A program made the translations under genes and the position numbers. The notes under the pieces are model-generated. The model was not told where the DNA came from and did not search any database. It saw nothing but the letters and a program-made list of their open reading frames with translations. A DNA stretch of 64,000 nucleotides from Acephala macrosclerotiorum (lineage: Eukaryota; Ascomycota; Leotiomycetes; Helotiales; Mollisiaceae). Where the stretch lies: positions 186,001 to 250,000 of the forward strand of contig MU119253.1 in the NCBI GenBank assembly GCA_014904845.1, read 5' to 3'. Positions 23,688-36,200 of this stretch are shown here, piece by piece (positions within the stretch are counted from its first letter, which is position 1; every line of letters starts with the position of its first letter).

Positions 23688-25533
23688 TCAGTATCCACAC
23701 CAACCCGTTCCCGGAAGCAAGAAATACGGATAGTAAACCTTCCTCGAGTCAATTTCGAAATCAAGAGGTATTAGGACACAAGAAAGAAGCTGAAGAGACT
23801 CACCATTGGCAATCCACCCACAAACTCAGCAGCCAGACCTCCGCTCGCATCAACTGTAATATTTCTACAACTCAATACATCCACAACCGCCAACCCAGCT
23901 GGGAACCCCCACGTTGGCCGTCGTAACACTGTAATTCTCAGCCTAATCTCCAAGATTATTCACAACCAGTAAGATCATATACAGTAACTACTCGTCCCCT
24001 TCCTAAAAGCAACATTATGTGCATCTGAATACACGATTTGGTATTCCACCTCAGGTAATCACTACATTTGGCGATGGCGAGGGAGCGGATGGCATTCATT
24101 TGTTCAGTGAGCTTGTAGAGAGGCATGCCCAAAAGGCTTCGCGGTCGTATGGATCGCCTGCGTCAGAGAAGTGTTGTTCTTGGCCTTGGTAAACTGTTTT
24201 GAAGTCGGTTGAAAACTGGGGAAGGAAGCTAGAGGAGAGCTTTCTGATCGGAATCCCGTCTTGGAGCATTGTGAAAACGAGGATGTATCTAGCTAGGACA
24301 AGATCGCTTGTGTAGTATGCGAAGCGGGGCTGGTCATGATTCTCGCTGAATGATCTAAGCAGTGTGATATCTTTGCACTGGCAGTTCATGGCGTTGACTC
24401 CGTTGACGAAGTTCAAGGATGTGGCCGAGGTGTTTGAGAAGAATTCCGTGGCTTGATAATACCTGGACATGATCAGATTCTGGTGCTAGTGTCAGGAGGG
24501 GCATGGATGCGTGGGGTATGCGAGAACGCCGTCCATGTAATTCTGGTATGGGCAGACGTAGGGCACGTTTCCATCCGCTACTTCTCCAGCGTTGTACACT
24601 CCTGATGCAGAATTAAAGATTGACCAGAAGGATCCATCAACATGCTTCACTGTGCCAACTCGAAGGCCATCGACCGCAGAAATGTTAGTCCTCGCATCCA
24701 GAAAATGGCTGAGATGTGACTTACTGGAGTATGTCGAGACCAAGTACTCGATCCCTGAACTAAACATGTTTCGAACATCCGTCCTCGTCGTGTTCAGATC
24801 TGGTAATGGATACTGGTCGTTTCCCAGCCAGCACTTTCATCAAATATCAGCTTGCATATTCTCAACTCTTGAACAGCGAACTCAAGCATACCAACTCGAC
24901 ATTCGTCTGATTGCTGTAGTCTGTAACCCAACAGATATTATGGAAGTATTTCTTGTCATTGAAGGGGTTGATGACGGTGTAGTCAATAGACTCGGCAGCA
25001 TCGTCTGACGCCATGTGGTCTGCCGCTACATCGACCATGAGATACTTCAAGGTATTAGCGTGAGTTTCAAGTAAACTAATATTTTCTCACTATTCCGAGA
25101 GATTTCAGTGCAGCAGCTAATGCTTTTAGATCACCGGCTGATCCGAAATTGGGGTTCACAGAATAAAGAGATCCCGAGCAGAGTAGTTGTGATATCCTCG
25201 ACTTGGATCGGCGACTTGTTCGACCACAGGCGAGATCTAGATTGCTGTGGAGCCCATGCCCTGAGAATCTAGTCAGAGATTTCCCTTCTCAATTCATGAA
25301 AGACGCTTACCTGAATATAATCAAGCTTTGATATAATTCCCTGCCACGTGCCACCACAATACCTACCATAGCCGAAGGACACAAGGGTCTTGTCATCGAA
25401 TTGTTAGAACAAATCGGTGTGTGAAGACCTGATGTATAGATCTTCCACCCCATTCTGCTAGGGTTGCTGCGAGTAATGTGTCGAAAAGGAACAGAGAAGC
25501 TATCCCAAGAATTTTGAATTTCAGAAGTATCAT
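23688..25533 (-). pseudogene. secreted alpha-amylase (GH13), pseudogene without catalytic Asp
   Basis: Relict of an Aspergillus-type acid alpha-amylase. A signal peptide starts at ATG 25533 (KILGIASLFLFDTLLAATLA); then follow YCGGTWQGIISKLDYIQ, a region equivalent to the MVDVAADHM calcium/His block, GLRVGTVKHV, GEVADGNVPYVCPYQNYMDG, SENHDQPRFAYYT, YQGQEQHFSDAGDPYDREA and a C-terminal beta domain ending VYYPYFLLPGTGWCGY, with no starch-binding domain. In the GLRxDTVKH motif the catalytic nucleophile Asp is Gly. TAG at 25237-25239 replaces an expected Trp, and frame changes occur near 25400 and 25170 and in the later exons. So both catalysis and reading frame are lost. Confidence 0.9.
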
Positions 25534-26715
25534 AGCTGATTGAACTCTCCTTTGGTCTTCATGAACAACGCGAAGATAGAGATGGAAAGATATGAGTATG
25601 GTCCGAGAGGGAAATGAAGAGAGTTTAATAAACACCCTCTCAGGCCTATTCTACAACAATATAGAAGCGCCGTGAACGTGAATGGTCGTGAATGCGAAAT
25701 GGTGTCGGAATACCAAGCGAGCTGGAATCTCCACGAATGGCATAATAATGAAAAAGACGAAATTAAAATAGAAGCAAGAAGAGCACGTATCGAAATGCAT
25801 AGATAAAATCGAACACTCTTAGCTTCCGTAGCTGTGGTATAATAAGTGAATTTCAAGATGACCACTCATTTCATTCTACACCACACAATATCCTGGAACC
25901 TAGAATCGAGCGACCACGCTTCGGCCCTTCTACAACACATGCACGTACTTCTGGGAGCCTCATGACTTCAGAAATAAGCTTACGGAGAAAGGAATGCACT
26001 TCAAATGCACGTTTTTGGTCCTTTCAATGTGGGGAAATGGCGGGTACCTGGAAAAGACTTGGTGCCCACTATCGACATGCTGCAGCTCAACAATGCCCAT
26101 GATCGGTCGAATTCGCGCCGATGACGAATGAACATCCTCTTTTCAGACTTCAAGTGATCTTTGCGAAAATTGGTCTTGCTGGATGCAGTGGTGAAGTGCT
26201 GCGGAACGAGAAAATCGCCAAGGACCGAAGGATTCGTCATGCCGAGGATGCTTCCGCAAGGTGAAACCCACGTGGAGGAAAAATAATGGGGAGAACATAA
26301 TATTTTCGAAGAAGCGACAAGCGGCTAGGAGTTACATACTCGTTATTACACTCATCCAACATTTATCAAATAGAGCAGAACTGCTCGCCCGGCTGCTGGT
26401 GCATAAGGCGAAAGGCTTCACGTGACACATTTTATCCTTTCTCAATGCTTGTTCTGGTAGGCTCGCGGTACTCTTCGCCATGCCCTGTGAGACAGACTAG
26501 AAAATTTCAAGCAGGAAAATAGATGTTCAGTTAGCTTGAAATTTAAAGGTATTCCTAGCAGACTACTTCATGACTCAGATATATCTTTCCAAAGAAAGGA
26601 TGCAGGAAAACATGGTAAAAAGATTCAGATACGAAGTTTGTTAATTCAATCCGTTAACTTTGTATTATAAACTAAAAAGTAAAGAAAACCAAAGGCTGGC
26701 GTCCTCCGCAGCTTA
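25534..26715. other. intergenic, nothing recognised
   Basis: Short frames only (for example 26240 to 26001, minus), none with a domain or splice structure. It presumably carries the former amylase promoter and the 3' flank of the macrodomain gene. Confidence 0.5.
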
Positions 26716-28270
26716 TTAAGGCCGATGGTCGTAACAGCCAAGAGGCCCACCCCGATACGTATACTTTCTTCGGCAATTACCTTGGTTATTCGGTCTAGGC
26801 AACCCGCATACAACCTGTCTCGTGCCTCTGGCAGGTGCACCTCGAGGATCACCATCATCCTCGTCGCCACTACTGGATTCAGATGAAGAGGATCCTGGAG
26901 GTGGTGGAGGAGGTGGTGGTGGCCTAGGTGGTGGTGTTGGAGTTCGGTTGCTGTCGCTAGATATCGTGGATCCAGTTACATTTGACCCTGTTGGCGATAC
27001 TACCACGAACTCTACTTCACTTTCTTCTTCCTCGCTACCTTCGCCACCTTCTCCGCCGCCAACATAGCTTTCGTCATCGGATGTATCGAATTTGCTTTGG
27101 ATGCTGTCCTCGCTACTGCTTTTCTCTAGCGACTCGCTTGAACTGGATTTAGAGGGCATATCGGTGCTTGAGCTGGAACTACTGCTAGAGCTAGACCCAT
27201 CGCCAGAAGTCTCAGAGTCATTTCTGTCAGTATCTGTCTCGGTATCATCTGTACTATACGAGCTGTCTGGGCCAGAATCACCTCCACTATCGCTAGGAGG
27301 GTCACCTCCAGTCCCCATAGGAGCACCATCTTGAGAACCATCTTCCTCATCCTCGTCTTCTCGCCCGCGCACAAGTCTTCCGCCCGCAGTTCGTCCTAGA
27401 TTCAGGCCACCTGACCCTCCTTCGCCTCTTTTGCCTTTCTTCCCTTCATCGTCGCCGTCTTCTGCTTCGCTATCCCACACCCAAAACATCTGAACATCTC
27501 CACCGCTATCCTCTTCTAAATACAAGTTTGGGCTTGCCATGCCGCCTCGCATGTCTACGCCTCCATCTTCTCCGTTATTATTTCTGCCATTGAATACAAT
27601 ACTAATTCAAGTCAAAAGAGTTCTATAGAAATATAGCACGGCACAACACTCACGGAAAGGCCTTTTTATAAGACGGCTCATTTGGATCATTGTTCCCAAA
27701 CAGCAAAACCACAATCCTCTCGAACTTGGCAGGATTAATATGTGTCTCAATCCAATCATGAATTGTTTGCAACGCGATATTCGCCGCCTCTTCCATTGGA
27801 TACCCAAAGATTCCCGTCGAGATACAAGGTAACACAACCGTAAGGCCATTGATGAACTTGCAATTACTCGCAGCGTCAAGACTATTCAAGTAGGCCGATC
27901 TTAGCTCAACCGCTTTGGTTTCTTTCTGTGCTTTCGTCGTTATGCCAGCGTAATTGGGGCCAATGGCATGGACGATGGCTCGAACTCGAGGCTGCATGTT
28001 GTGTGAGCCGGTGATGTAGGCTCTGCCTACTTCGCCGCCGTTGGGGTACAATTGCTCGAGCTCTGCTCTGAGACCTGGGCCGGCTGCCCGGTGGATGTTG
28101 CCATCAATTCCACCGCCGCCTTGAAGGCGGGTGTTAGCGGCGTTAACAATAACATGGGCAACGATTTTGGTGATGTCTCCTCGGAGAATTTGGACGCGGA
28201 CACCTTTATAGTGTGTCTGGATGGGTCCGGAGAGCTCCTCCATCGTTTTGGGGGCTTCTTTGGGAGGCAT
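26716..28270 (-). CDS. macrodomain protein with acidic Ser-rich and Pro-rich tail
   Basis: Two exons (28270-27654 and 27583-26716) join at GTGAGT...GGCAG to give 494 aa. Residues about 20-205 are a MacroD-type macrodomain, which binds ADP-ribose or removes it from proteins: GDITKIVAHVIVNAANTR, GGGGIDGNIHRAAG, RAIVHAIGPNYAG and LPCISTGIFGYPMEEAA. The rest is low complexity: glycine/lysine, acidic Asp-Glu blocks, a run of ten serines, then polyproline, ending in a short conserved-looking CGLPRPNNQGNCRRK and GCYDHRP segment that might bind zinc. Start chosen at MPPKEAPKTMEEL; an in-frame ATG 37 codons upstream is possible. The tail is encoded in the same frame through the second exon without stops, so the fusion is real as sequenced. 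Location is unknown; an acidic tail suggests nuclear contacts. Confidence 0.88.
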
Positions 28271-29422
28271 TGTTGCTATTGTAAGTGGAGACGCCGAGAA
28301 TACCTCTGTAGTGAAATCTCGAAAGTTCAGTGTCCACCAGTACGACTGTAGGCCATGGGGCTGAGGAATCCGTCCTTTCATCCAGATATAACAAAGGCAT
28401 CTTTATGAGGGTTTTTGAAGGTGCAAAGATTTATATGAATCTGTAACCTTAGGTCGCGATAAAGAAGTTGAAGGACGGAAAGGAGAATGTGGCCGCGCAT
28501 CAACAAAGAAATTGCAAGACAAGATACAATCGCCGGAACGAGTAATTGAGTTTAATAAGAATAGGGTACATGTTTTATGACTTCTCAATGCGGAAGAGTG
28601 TGACTCTTGCAGAAGGGAACAAGTGCGATCTTGGAAATGGTAAAAGAATACTACAATAATCTCAGCCGACTTTTTTTCTTTCGCTAGTTCTGTTTAGTCG
28701 CTGGACCTGAGCAGCTGCCGCTTTTACTTAAGCCGAGGGTGAGCATACCTGATCAGAGCCTGACCACAGCCTGAGCATACAGAGGGGTCCTCTTCTGGTC
28801 CCCTGAGAATCGGTTACAGTTTCTATATCTATATATAAAACTTGCTAATACCTGTTTTTTTGGAACACAGCCGCCTTTTCCAACCTATTATGATGCCGTG
28901 ATGGTATTCATTCCTGTCAAACTTACAAGGGTCCCTGCTGGAGCCCATTTTGGAGCCCATTGAGATTCCGGCTATAGAGCTCGCGTGCAGAAAATCAGGT
29001 GAAAGGTACTGAATTGATTGCTGTTCTACAGTGGTAGGCAGCCAGTACTTATACACGCTGTAGGCATTGGAGCCCCTGAATCAAATACTGTAATTCCCTA
29101 TACTTGCCCCTGTATAGCTGGGGAACTCAGCTGTATTGGCGATTCCGGTGGCAAGCTTATAGCGCCTAAATCCCTATAAATCTTAGCTCTACAGGACCCC
29201 TCAGGCCCTATTCGGCTACTTTATATACCGCAGTGTCTTTCAGCGTGGCTACAGGGCCTTGGGCCACTGTAGCTTACCTCAGCTTCAAGGGTCTTAAGTT
29301 ACTTCACACGGCCATCTCAAGCCTTCCTCCCCGCTTCCATCTTGAGCGCCAAACAAGACATATGGATAAAGAATTACGAGCCCTTACTACCCGCATATGT
29401 TTTATGAGTTTGAAATTGTCCG
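28271..29422. other. intergenic with dispersed-repeat copy
   Basis: No gene supported. It holds one copy of a dispersed repeat at about 28708-28830 (separate entry) and, at 29090-29300, a GC-normal stretch rich in CAG/CTG-type short words that reads like an old repeat but cannot be named. Confidence 0.45.
28708..28830 (+). repeat. dispersed repeat, copy A
   Basis: A block beginning CTTTTACTTAAGCCGAGGG, followed by an AGCCTGA repeat, GGGGTCCTCTTCTGGTCCCC and TACAGTTTC, has the same word order as a block at about 45733-45875 in front of the bacterial-type operon. A shorter match to the first 17 bases is at about 38803. The copies are diverged. Non-autonomous transposon or degenerated terminal repeat are both possible; ends were not defined. 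Confidence 0.5.
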
Positions 29423-31561
29423 TTACAAGATATCTATGATATAGCTAGAACTCCGTTGGTCAACAATAGAGCCCATGAAGTCCACCGCCGTCTTGTTCCA
29501 CATTTTTTTGCTGGTGTTGTTCTGATCAATGTATGACTCCGATTCTAAAGCCTCTAGAGGTTGTGATCGAGCCATCTGTGCATTTTCTTCTTCGCGTTCC
29601 TTCATAAGCTCGATTTCAACAGCTCCAAGCCGACGATATGAACCGTTCCCGCGGGTTTTGGACAAAAGTATCGCGTTAATGAAATACCCTGTAGCAAATA
29701 ACGGCATAAGCAGTACCTTTCCCTGTTGGACTAGTTCTCGGAATTCTCGAATCGAGGCTTCGTAATCTATCGTGGAACAGAAGGACTCGTCGTTTGCAAA
29801 GAAGTGATGTCCCATTACCTCAAAGCTAGCAATTTCTTCTTCATTCAACCACTCAATATCCACTGTAAAGCACAACCCTTTTGCTCGAATTGAGCTAGCA
29901 ACGCCAAAAGCACTGCATTCTTCCAGGCCAGGGTCCGAAAAACCCTGTATATCGGCAAATACTGCCTTTACTCCTCCAATGAGTGGTGGGAAATTAATCT
30001 CCCCATCAACTGATGCCCACGACCAACTAGGAGCACGAGACAAAGTCGCACTGATTAGAAAAGCCTCACGGTCTGCTGTATCCCGTCGCCAAGCAAGATC
30101 GTATAATAGACCATACTCCCACATCCCTGCAATATAACGATGGGTTCCAGTTGACATTATGCTTTTTGCAATCCCATCAAAAGCAATGAGCTTGTCCTTT
30201 GAATAGGTGAGCTCACATTTTGAGTATGAATTCACCAAATTCTGCCGCTCCTGAATAAAACTGATATTATGAAGAGGTTGAATAAGTCCTCCGGGGGGCG
30301 CAGCCATCATCGCGCTGGTACTGGATTTGTTCATAAATGATAGAGAATTTGGTGCCGGTAATCCACTTGGGAATATTTCCAACGCTTCAAGCTCGTTGCA
30401 TTCCCATCCCATTTGATTTTGACCGAAATGTAACACTCTGCGGGCCAAGACACGTTCCTGAAACACCCACCCTCTTTGATTAAGTGGGGCATTGGCAATT
30501 TCGTCTTTCCAGATATTACTATCGAATGCGTAATATTTCTGTAGAAGCCCGTCGACTGCCAATTCGACTTCCGAAGGGAGGATAGGACCCCAAGGCTCTT
30601 GTTTGAAAAGCGACTCGGAGCCATCTTGTGACAAAGTTGCAGCCACATTCAAGATGGCCTGTGAATACACCTTGCTCATCTTCTGGGACTCAACCTCCCA
30701 GTCTGAAAGGTCGTCTTGATCTTGTTTAATACAAAGAGCATCAATCCAAAGATATTTGATGCCAAGGAGATAAGCAAGTTCGATGGCATCTTGGAATACC
30801 TGCGGTAGGCTCACAAGGTCGATGGAATTTTGCAGTTGCGCCATCGTAGACGATTGTAATTTTTCGTACGTTTGAGAACCCTAACAATGGCTTAAGGTCA
30901 TGTAAGGGCCATTCGGAGCACTATGCTCTGAGATTATGAGCTTCACTTCGCCAGCCAGAGGCCCAAGGTACACCAGTCGAGTTGGGTACCATGGGGCGCT
31001 GACAATCTCTTTGCATTTTTCGTGATGTGTAGTGCATTCTTGCAACCAACTCCGGACGAGATCAATATCAATGCTGCTACTTCGGTCACATGTTGATGCC
31101 ATAAGTTGACTTTTGCCAAATTCTATCCAAGATTAGCATCCCTTACCATAATGGATTGAAAAGGATAGCTTAAAAGGGAAAATATTGGTTCTACCTTCAG
31201 CAGTGACGAAATCTAAACCAACCTCGCAACCCATGCCATTTATATCTCTATTTTGGCTCGGAGATGAAATACCCACAAGTACAGACGCCAAAAGACGACT
31301 TTTTTCAGGCTGTTTAACGTGTATTGAGCCAAGCAAGGCAAATTCTACCTGTATAGACTTCCTACGCCAGACTTTGAATACTCTAGAGGTCTCGGTTTCG
31401 AGCCATCGGGCAAATTTTCTACAGACCCAGCACTTGCGAATGGATGAGCGTCGATATCTAGGTAGCGTAACGTTGATTTTTCTCTCACGGTTCTGGGCAT
31501 TCTGATCTTCCTGAGAATAAATATTCTGAATCGCTGTGGTACATCGGCCACAAATCGCCAT
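29423..31561 (-). pseudogene. HET-domain gene inactivated by one in-frame stop
   Basis: Exon 1 (31561-31195) begins MAICGRCTTAIQN and has the family cysteine pattern. An intron GTAGAA...branch GCTAATC...GATAG (31194-31123) joins exon 2 (31122-29423) in frame, giving 688 codons. HET blocks: YMTLSHC, LGIKYLWIDALCIKQDQDD, QRGWVFQERVLARRVLHF and APSWSWASVDGE. The only lesion is TAG at 30881-30883, exactly at the invariant Trp of the LSHCWG block; the change needs one G-to-A transition. The 473 codons downstream remain open and conserved, so the loss is recent, or the strain differs from others, or a sequencing error is present. A shorter product from a downstream Met (about 30844) would lack the first HET block. 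Confidence 0.88.
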
Positions 31562-31914
31562 GGCAAACTAATTACTCGAGGTGACGAGGAGAGATTGGAA
31601 GGCAGTAAAACGCTAATATCGGTGTGTAGAAGGCGAAGTTTGTCCTCTTGTTTAGGTTTTAGCATACATTTGAGGCATATAGACGGAGTAAAATTGATGA
31701 TTTACCTTAGCAATGAAGAATTAAACGCCGATCCAGTGATGACATCATACTAGCGATTGAAACAGTGAGAGAGGTCAAGATTGAGTCTGGGCCTTGAAAT
31801 CTTATTCGACTTTACCCGTTGGAAAGAATTCGAATAATGAGAGAGAAAGCAGGTTGGCGCCACTGCCTTGCGGGGTATGATTGAAAGGCGATTATTAGCG
31901 CCAAGCTAGTCGCT
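31562..31914. other. intergenic
   Basis: Short spacer upstream of the dead HET gene and downstream of the next minus-strand gene. No motif or repeat recognised. Confidence 0.5.
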
Positions 31915-32928
31915 TTAGCTCCGCACGTGGCCGACATCGGAAGCGAACCAATTAAGAAATATCATCCGAGATGCCCATAAACTCAGGATTAACTTTCGTG
32001 TTTTTTGTATCTGTATTCTGTTAGCGACTTGAATCCAAACGGTAATTAACACGGAAAACGAACCAAAAGAAATTCCGGAGCCATTCTGATACCGCGAACC
32101 CAGATCCAAATTCTTCAAGTCAAGCACACCCTTACCGCCAAACTGCGGTCCAAACTCCCTCTGCGGGTCAATCAATCTCTTATACTTCGTTTCCCGCCGC
32201 GATATCATTTTTCGCGAAAAGCTTCCCGCCCCGACCTCCGCCTCTGTCTTGAAAGTCGCAAAAAAAGGCCCATCGCAAGAGACAATCACCGCAAAAGCAC
32301 AATCATGAGGTAACCCCTCCTTCACCAATTTCTTTTCACTCAACGTCCACCATACAATGAAAGGCTTGGACGGGGGTTTCGTCGCCCCTTGAACAATCAT
32401 CTTGTGTTCTGCTGTATAACTACTTGATTTCGACACTGACAGGTTGAGCTCGGGAGTCACGGGTGCTAGTGGTATACTAGCCGTGATTCCGGTTTTGGTT
32501 TCCCATGCTTTCTTTTCTGGAGTTATCTCCCCGGTTGCACGCATGGGAGCATAAGACAATACACGCGGCTGAGAGGAATATGGTACAAATTCTGTCTGTT
32601 TCTGGAACGTGATCTCGAAGCGGGCGGATTTGAAACGGTATCTCTGTGGTGTGTAGGGTTGGAAGATGACATCGAAGATAAGAAGAGCGGATTGGAAATC
32701 GTTGTAGGTTCCTCGCTGGATCGATCGCAGGCGTACTGTCATGTGTGATTTAGAGATAATGAGCTCCAAGACCCCTTCTTCTTCTTCTTCTTCTTCTGCT
32801 TCCGGTCCAGGGTCTTCGGAAAGCGGTGGTCCAGCGAGAGAAATGGACGAGACGATTTGACCTAGGGTCTTTCGTCGGCTTTCCAATGCTTCGAACTCAA
32901 GCTGAAGCGGCTCATCTTGAGGATCCAT
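31915..32928 (-). CDS. hypothetical protein with acidic N-terminal run
   Basis: ATG 32928 (MDPQDEPLQLEFEALE) opens a 337-aa single frame. After a helical start and an eight-residue glutamate-rich tract (AEEEEEEEG) the rest looks like a beta-rich domain (TVRLRSIQRGTYNDFQSAL, YRFKSARFEITFQ, PFIVWWTLSEKK). A possible 42-nt in-frame intron (GTGTTA...TACAG) lies near the C-terminus and cannot be decided. I know similar uncharacterised fungal proteins but no function. It is divergently transcribed from the TPR-CHAT gene with 304 bp between starts, so the two may share control, which would suggest a related role. Confidence 0.65.
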   Translation of the reverse strand: MDPQDEPLQLEFEALESRRKTLGQIVSSISLAGPPLSEDPGPEAEEEEEEEGVLELIISKSHMTVRLRSIQRGTYNDFQSALLIFDVIFQPYTPQRYRFKSARFEITFQKQTEFVPYSSQPRVLSYAPMRATGEITPEKKAWETKTGITASIPLAPVTPELNLSVSKSSSYTAEHKMIVQGATKPPSKPFIVWWTLSEKKLVKEGLPHDCAFAVIVSCDGPFFATFKTEAEVGAGSFSRKMISRRETKYKRLIDPQREFGPQFGGKGVLDLKNLDLGSRYQNGSGISFGSFSVLITVWIQVANRIQIQKTRKLILSLWASRMIFLNWFASDVGHVRS

Positions 32929-33232
32929 GCGAAAAATGGTTATCTTAGTAGACGTTTTGTTGTCCGAAAATTGTGAACAAAGGAGAGCGTTGAGACAATT
33001 TTCGTCGAAGGGAAATGAATGAAGTCGTGATACGGTGATGAAACATCGTGGAAAGCACAGCAATCTCGTGTCAGAAGCTTACTGGCTGGGCTGGCCTCGC
33101 TTGTGTTCTTCTCGCAGGCTCAGCTTCAGCTTCAGCCTCAATGCGCATCCCCGCTTCGTCGCAATCGTCAGATCACTCATACTTCAAGGAGAACCTCAAA
33201 GTCTGAAAGAATCATTCTGAAATTCTCCAAAG
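32929..33232. promoter_or_regulatory. bidirectional promoter region
   Basis: This 304-bp spacer separates the divergent starts at 32928 (minus) and 33233 (plus). It must hold both promoters. No defined transcription-factor motif is claimed. Confidence 0.5.
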
Positions 33233-36200
33233 ATGGATGAACAAGTCAATTCTTACGATAATCACCTTCTCGGCAGCGTCACCAACGATGGCGACCAAAA
33301 AATCCTCCTAAAAGCAACGGAACTGCGAGGTAGCGGGCGTCTACACGATGCAGCTCTTCAGTACGATAGCCTTCAAGAGTCTCGCGATATACCAGGTGTT
33401 GTCATCTACGAAACACGTCTCCTGCTCATGAAAGGAGACTTCCGGAAGGCATCTTCACGACTTGACAACATAATTGGTCGCGACACAAATATTGCTTCGT
33501 CTCCTATTGAGGCTTTGATACTACTGATGAAAGTGTACTGCAATGTGTTTTTGTATCTTGAACTTCAAGAAGCAATAGATGCAGCGCGTAAAGTGCGGCA
33601 GATCTGGTTGGAGCCGGAAGCGGCAGAGAGAGAGCTATTCACAGATACTTATGTGTGTGCCTCAAGTTCATGAAGGAAGTCTGACAGAATTGCCTCTGAC
33701 CTTGACAGGTTCTGCTTGAGTATTACTACCAAGGTATCATCACAATGAAACAAATGCTTCAGGAGCGGCACGTTGTTGAGGCAGAGTCCGCAGCCGTTCT
33801 CAAGCAACGAAGAGAACGACTTTACAAGAGTTTGATATTGCAGGGGAGGGTCTACGAGGCTTCGGAGGTCGCCATAATGGAGATGAAGTTTGGTAAACCA
33901 ACCCTCGAGCAGCTGAATATCTTTGAGAATTATCTGGAGATGTTCGATAAAGGTAAAGTACAAAGGTGTAGAGAGTCTTACGAGCCTGACTTTTGATATC
34001 TAGATGCCTCAGCAGCCGTTGCAGACACTATGCCCCCTTATGCACTGGGCTTTTATGAATACTGTATGCCATTTTATGCAGCGCATATTCAGATATCGAT
34101 CGGCAAGACCCTTTGCAGAATTGATCGTCCAACGGAAGGGGTGGAAAGTTTCAGAATTGCACTCGAATTGTTTGGTGGACTCGATTCGATCAACGGACAA
34201 GCACTCGCCAGGCTTCAGATCGCTATTCTCGATAAGACAGCAATGACGGATCCAATGAAGACTTGCGAGGACCTCAGAAGAATAGCAGATGATCTAATAA
34301 GCTGCGAAGACTGGATCGGGACTAATTCGGCTCTATGTGAACTATCGGAAATGCTTCAGTGCGGTCCACCCTCTTTTCAACCCCAATTTCAAGCTTGCCA
34401 GAAAGAAATAAAGGAGGTTTATAAACAAACGGGGAACAGGTTCAACTTCTGGCACATGCAGTCACAGGTCTGGATGTTCGAATTCATGAAGCCAACTTCT
34501 TTTGGAAAGGGCATTGAGATGTGTGAAGCTTTCTTCGAAGAAAACAGAAATACCTGCTCAATTCGGCTATACAAGGAAAATTTCGCAACTATGTTAGTAG
34601 TTGCGTATCAAGCAATCGGAGATGGCATTAAGGCGACAGAGTACGCCGAACTTTGTCTTTCTCTCACAAAGGAGGTTGGTGATAGAAAGCTTATCATAGC
34701 CAATGAAGTAACCGTTGCTGGGCTTCGGCGGGAGCAGCTGAGAACTTCTGCGCCAATCTCAGAAATTCAAGATCGCATATTGTCTCTAGCCGAGCTATTC
34801 CGTGAGAGTAGCGAGAGCGACAGTAGGCAGCGACTTGCTGAATTCCACACACTAGTTGCTATGGCTGTTTATCTGGCAGATCTTTGGGTTGTCCGATGGG
34901 ACAGGTCCAGCGTCGAGGAACACAATCGGGAGAGCTACCTGAAAAATGCCATTCAATGGATCGAAGCCGGACTGGAGATTCTACCACACGTACACATCGA
35001 TAACAAGAGCTCTTCCCGAGCATCGCTCGATTTTGTCCACGCCGGAATTTTGCAACGGATGGATCGAACGGCGGAGACTGTTAAGCTTTGCGAGAATATG
35101 CTTTCATCCCAAGGCGATAACATGCCGAAACGAGATAGAGCTAACGTTCAACATTTGCTGGCAACTACCTTCATGACACAAAGTGCTCGAACTTCCTCTT
35201 CGGAAAACTTCAACAGTGCCAAAGTTGCGTATCTTGAAGCTATAAATGCGGCACGGGAGCTTGGAGATATGTTAATGGCAGCTAGATGCCTGAAAGCATT
35301 GGTGCAAATGTGTTCTTTCTGGCGCCAAAGTTCTGTCGCTATGACTTTTGTTCTGGCTGATGTTCTGGGCTGGATACAGGAATGGGAAGAGATATGGGAA
35401 GAGATACTGAGTGAGGCTTCTGCTTACCGTGGATTACAAGGATTGGAAGTGCGACAACGACTTCGAAAAAACAACTCTACTGATCTCTACAAAATTGCTA
35501 TCGAGCTGTGCAAAAACGACAACAATAATCTCCAAGCTTGGAAATGGACGCAAAAGGCGAAAGCAAGAGCTGTTGCCACTTCACTGGGATTGAGTCGCTT
35601 GATACCCTCCAACCTTTCACAACATCTGTCACAAAATTCGCTCGCTCTGCTTGAACGAGAGCACGCCTTGTTGAATGACATAGAAAGTGCGGATGAAGGG
35701 TGGAGATTCCATTTGCGGATGGAACATCTTGACCTGCGCAGGGAAATGAATTCGATTCCGGATTTGCGTTCGATCCAGGCAATTAGGCAAGGTGGATATC
35801 TTGATATCAGCGATTTAGATTCCATGTTTGGGGGAAGAAAAAACGTCCTCTGCGTCGACTGGGTGGAGCTAGAAGATGGAGCTTACCACATGATTACAGT
35901 TCGACCTGGGGAACTTCCACAATACTTTGCTACTGAGGTCGCTACTGCAGATGTTCAGGAGTGGCTGGAGTGTTACATATACGCTGAAGATAGTGTGGAA
36001 AAACTAGAAGACGCAATCCCCGAAGAACTGGAAGTGCTAGAGGGACTTGTTTCTCACCTTTCCAATATCGCGGCTGAAGGAGAACTTCTTGTTTTCGTTC
36101 CCACTGGGTTACTCTGCGCTATTCCTCTTCATGCCTTGAATTTGACACGAGGAGGAGACACTCGTCCGATCATCGAATGGAATCCAGTTGTATACAGCAA

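Noticed and set aside
26822..27334. Plus-strand Ser/Leu-rich open frames
   Set aside because: They are antisense shadows of the macrodomain protein's low-complexity tail.
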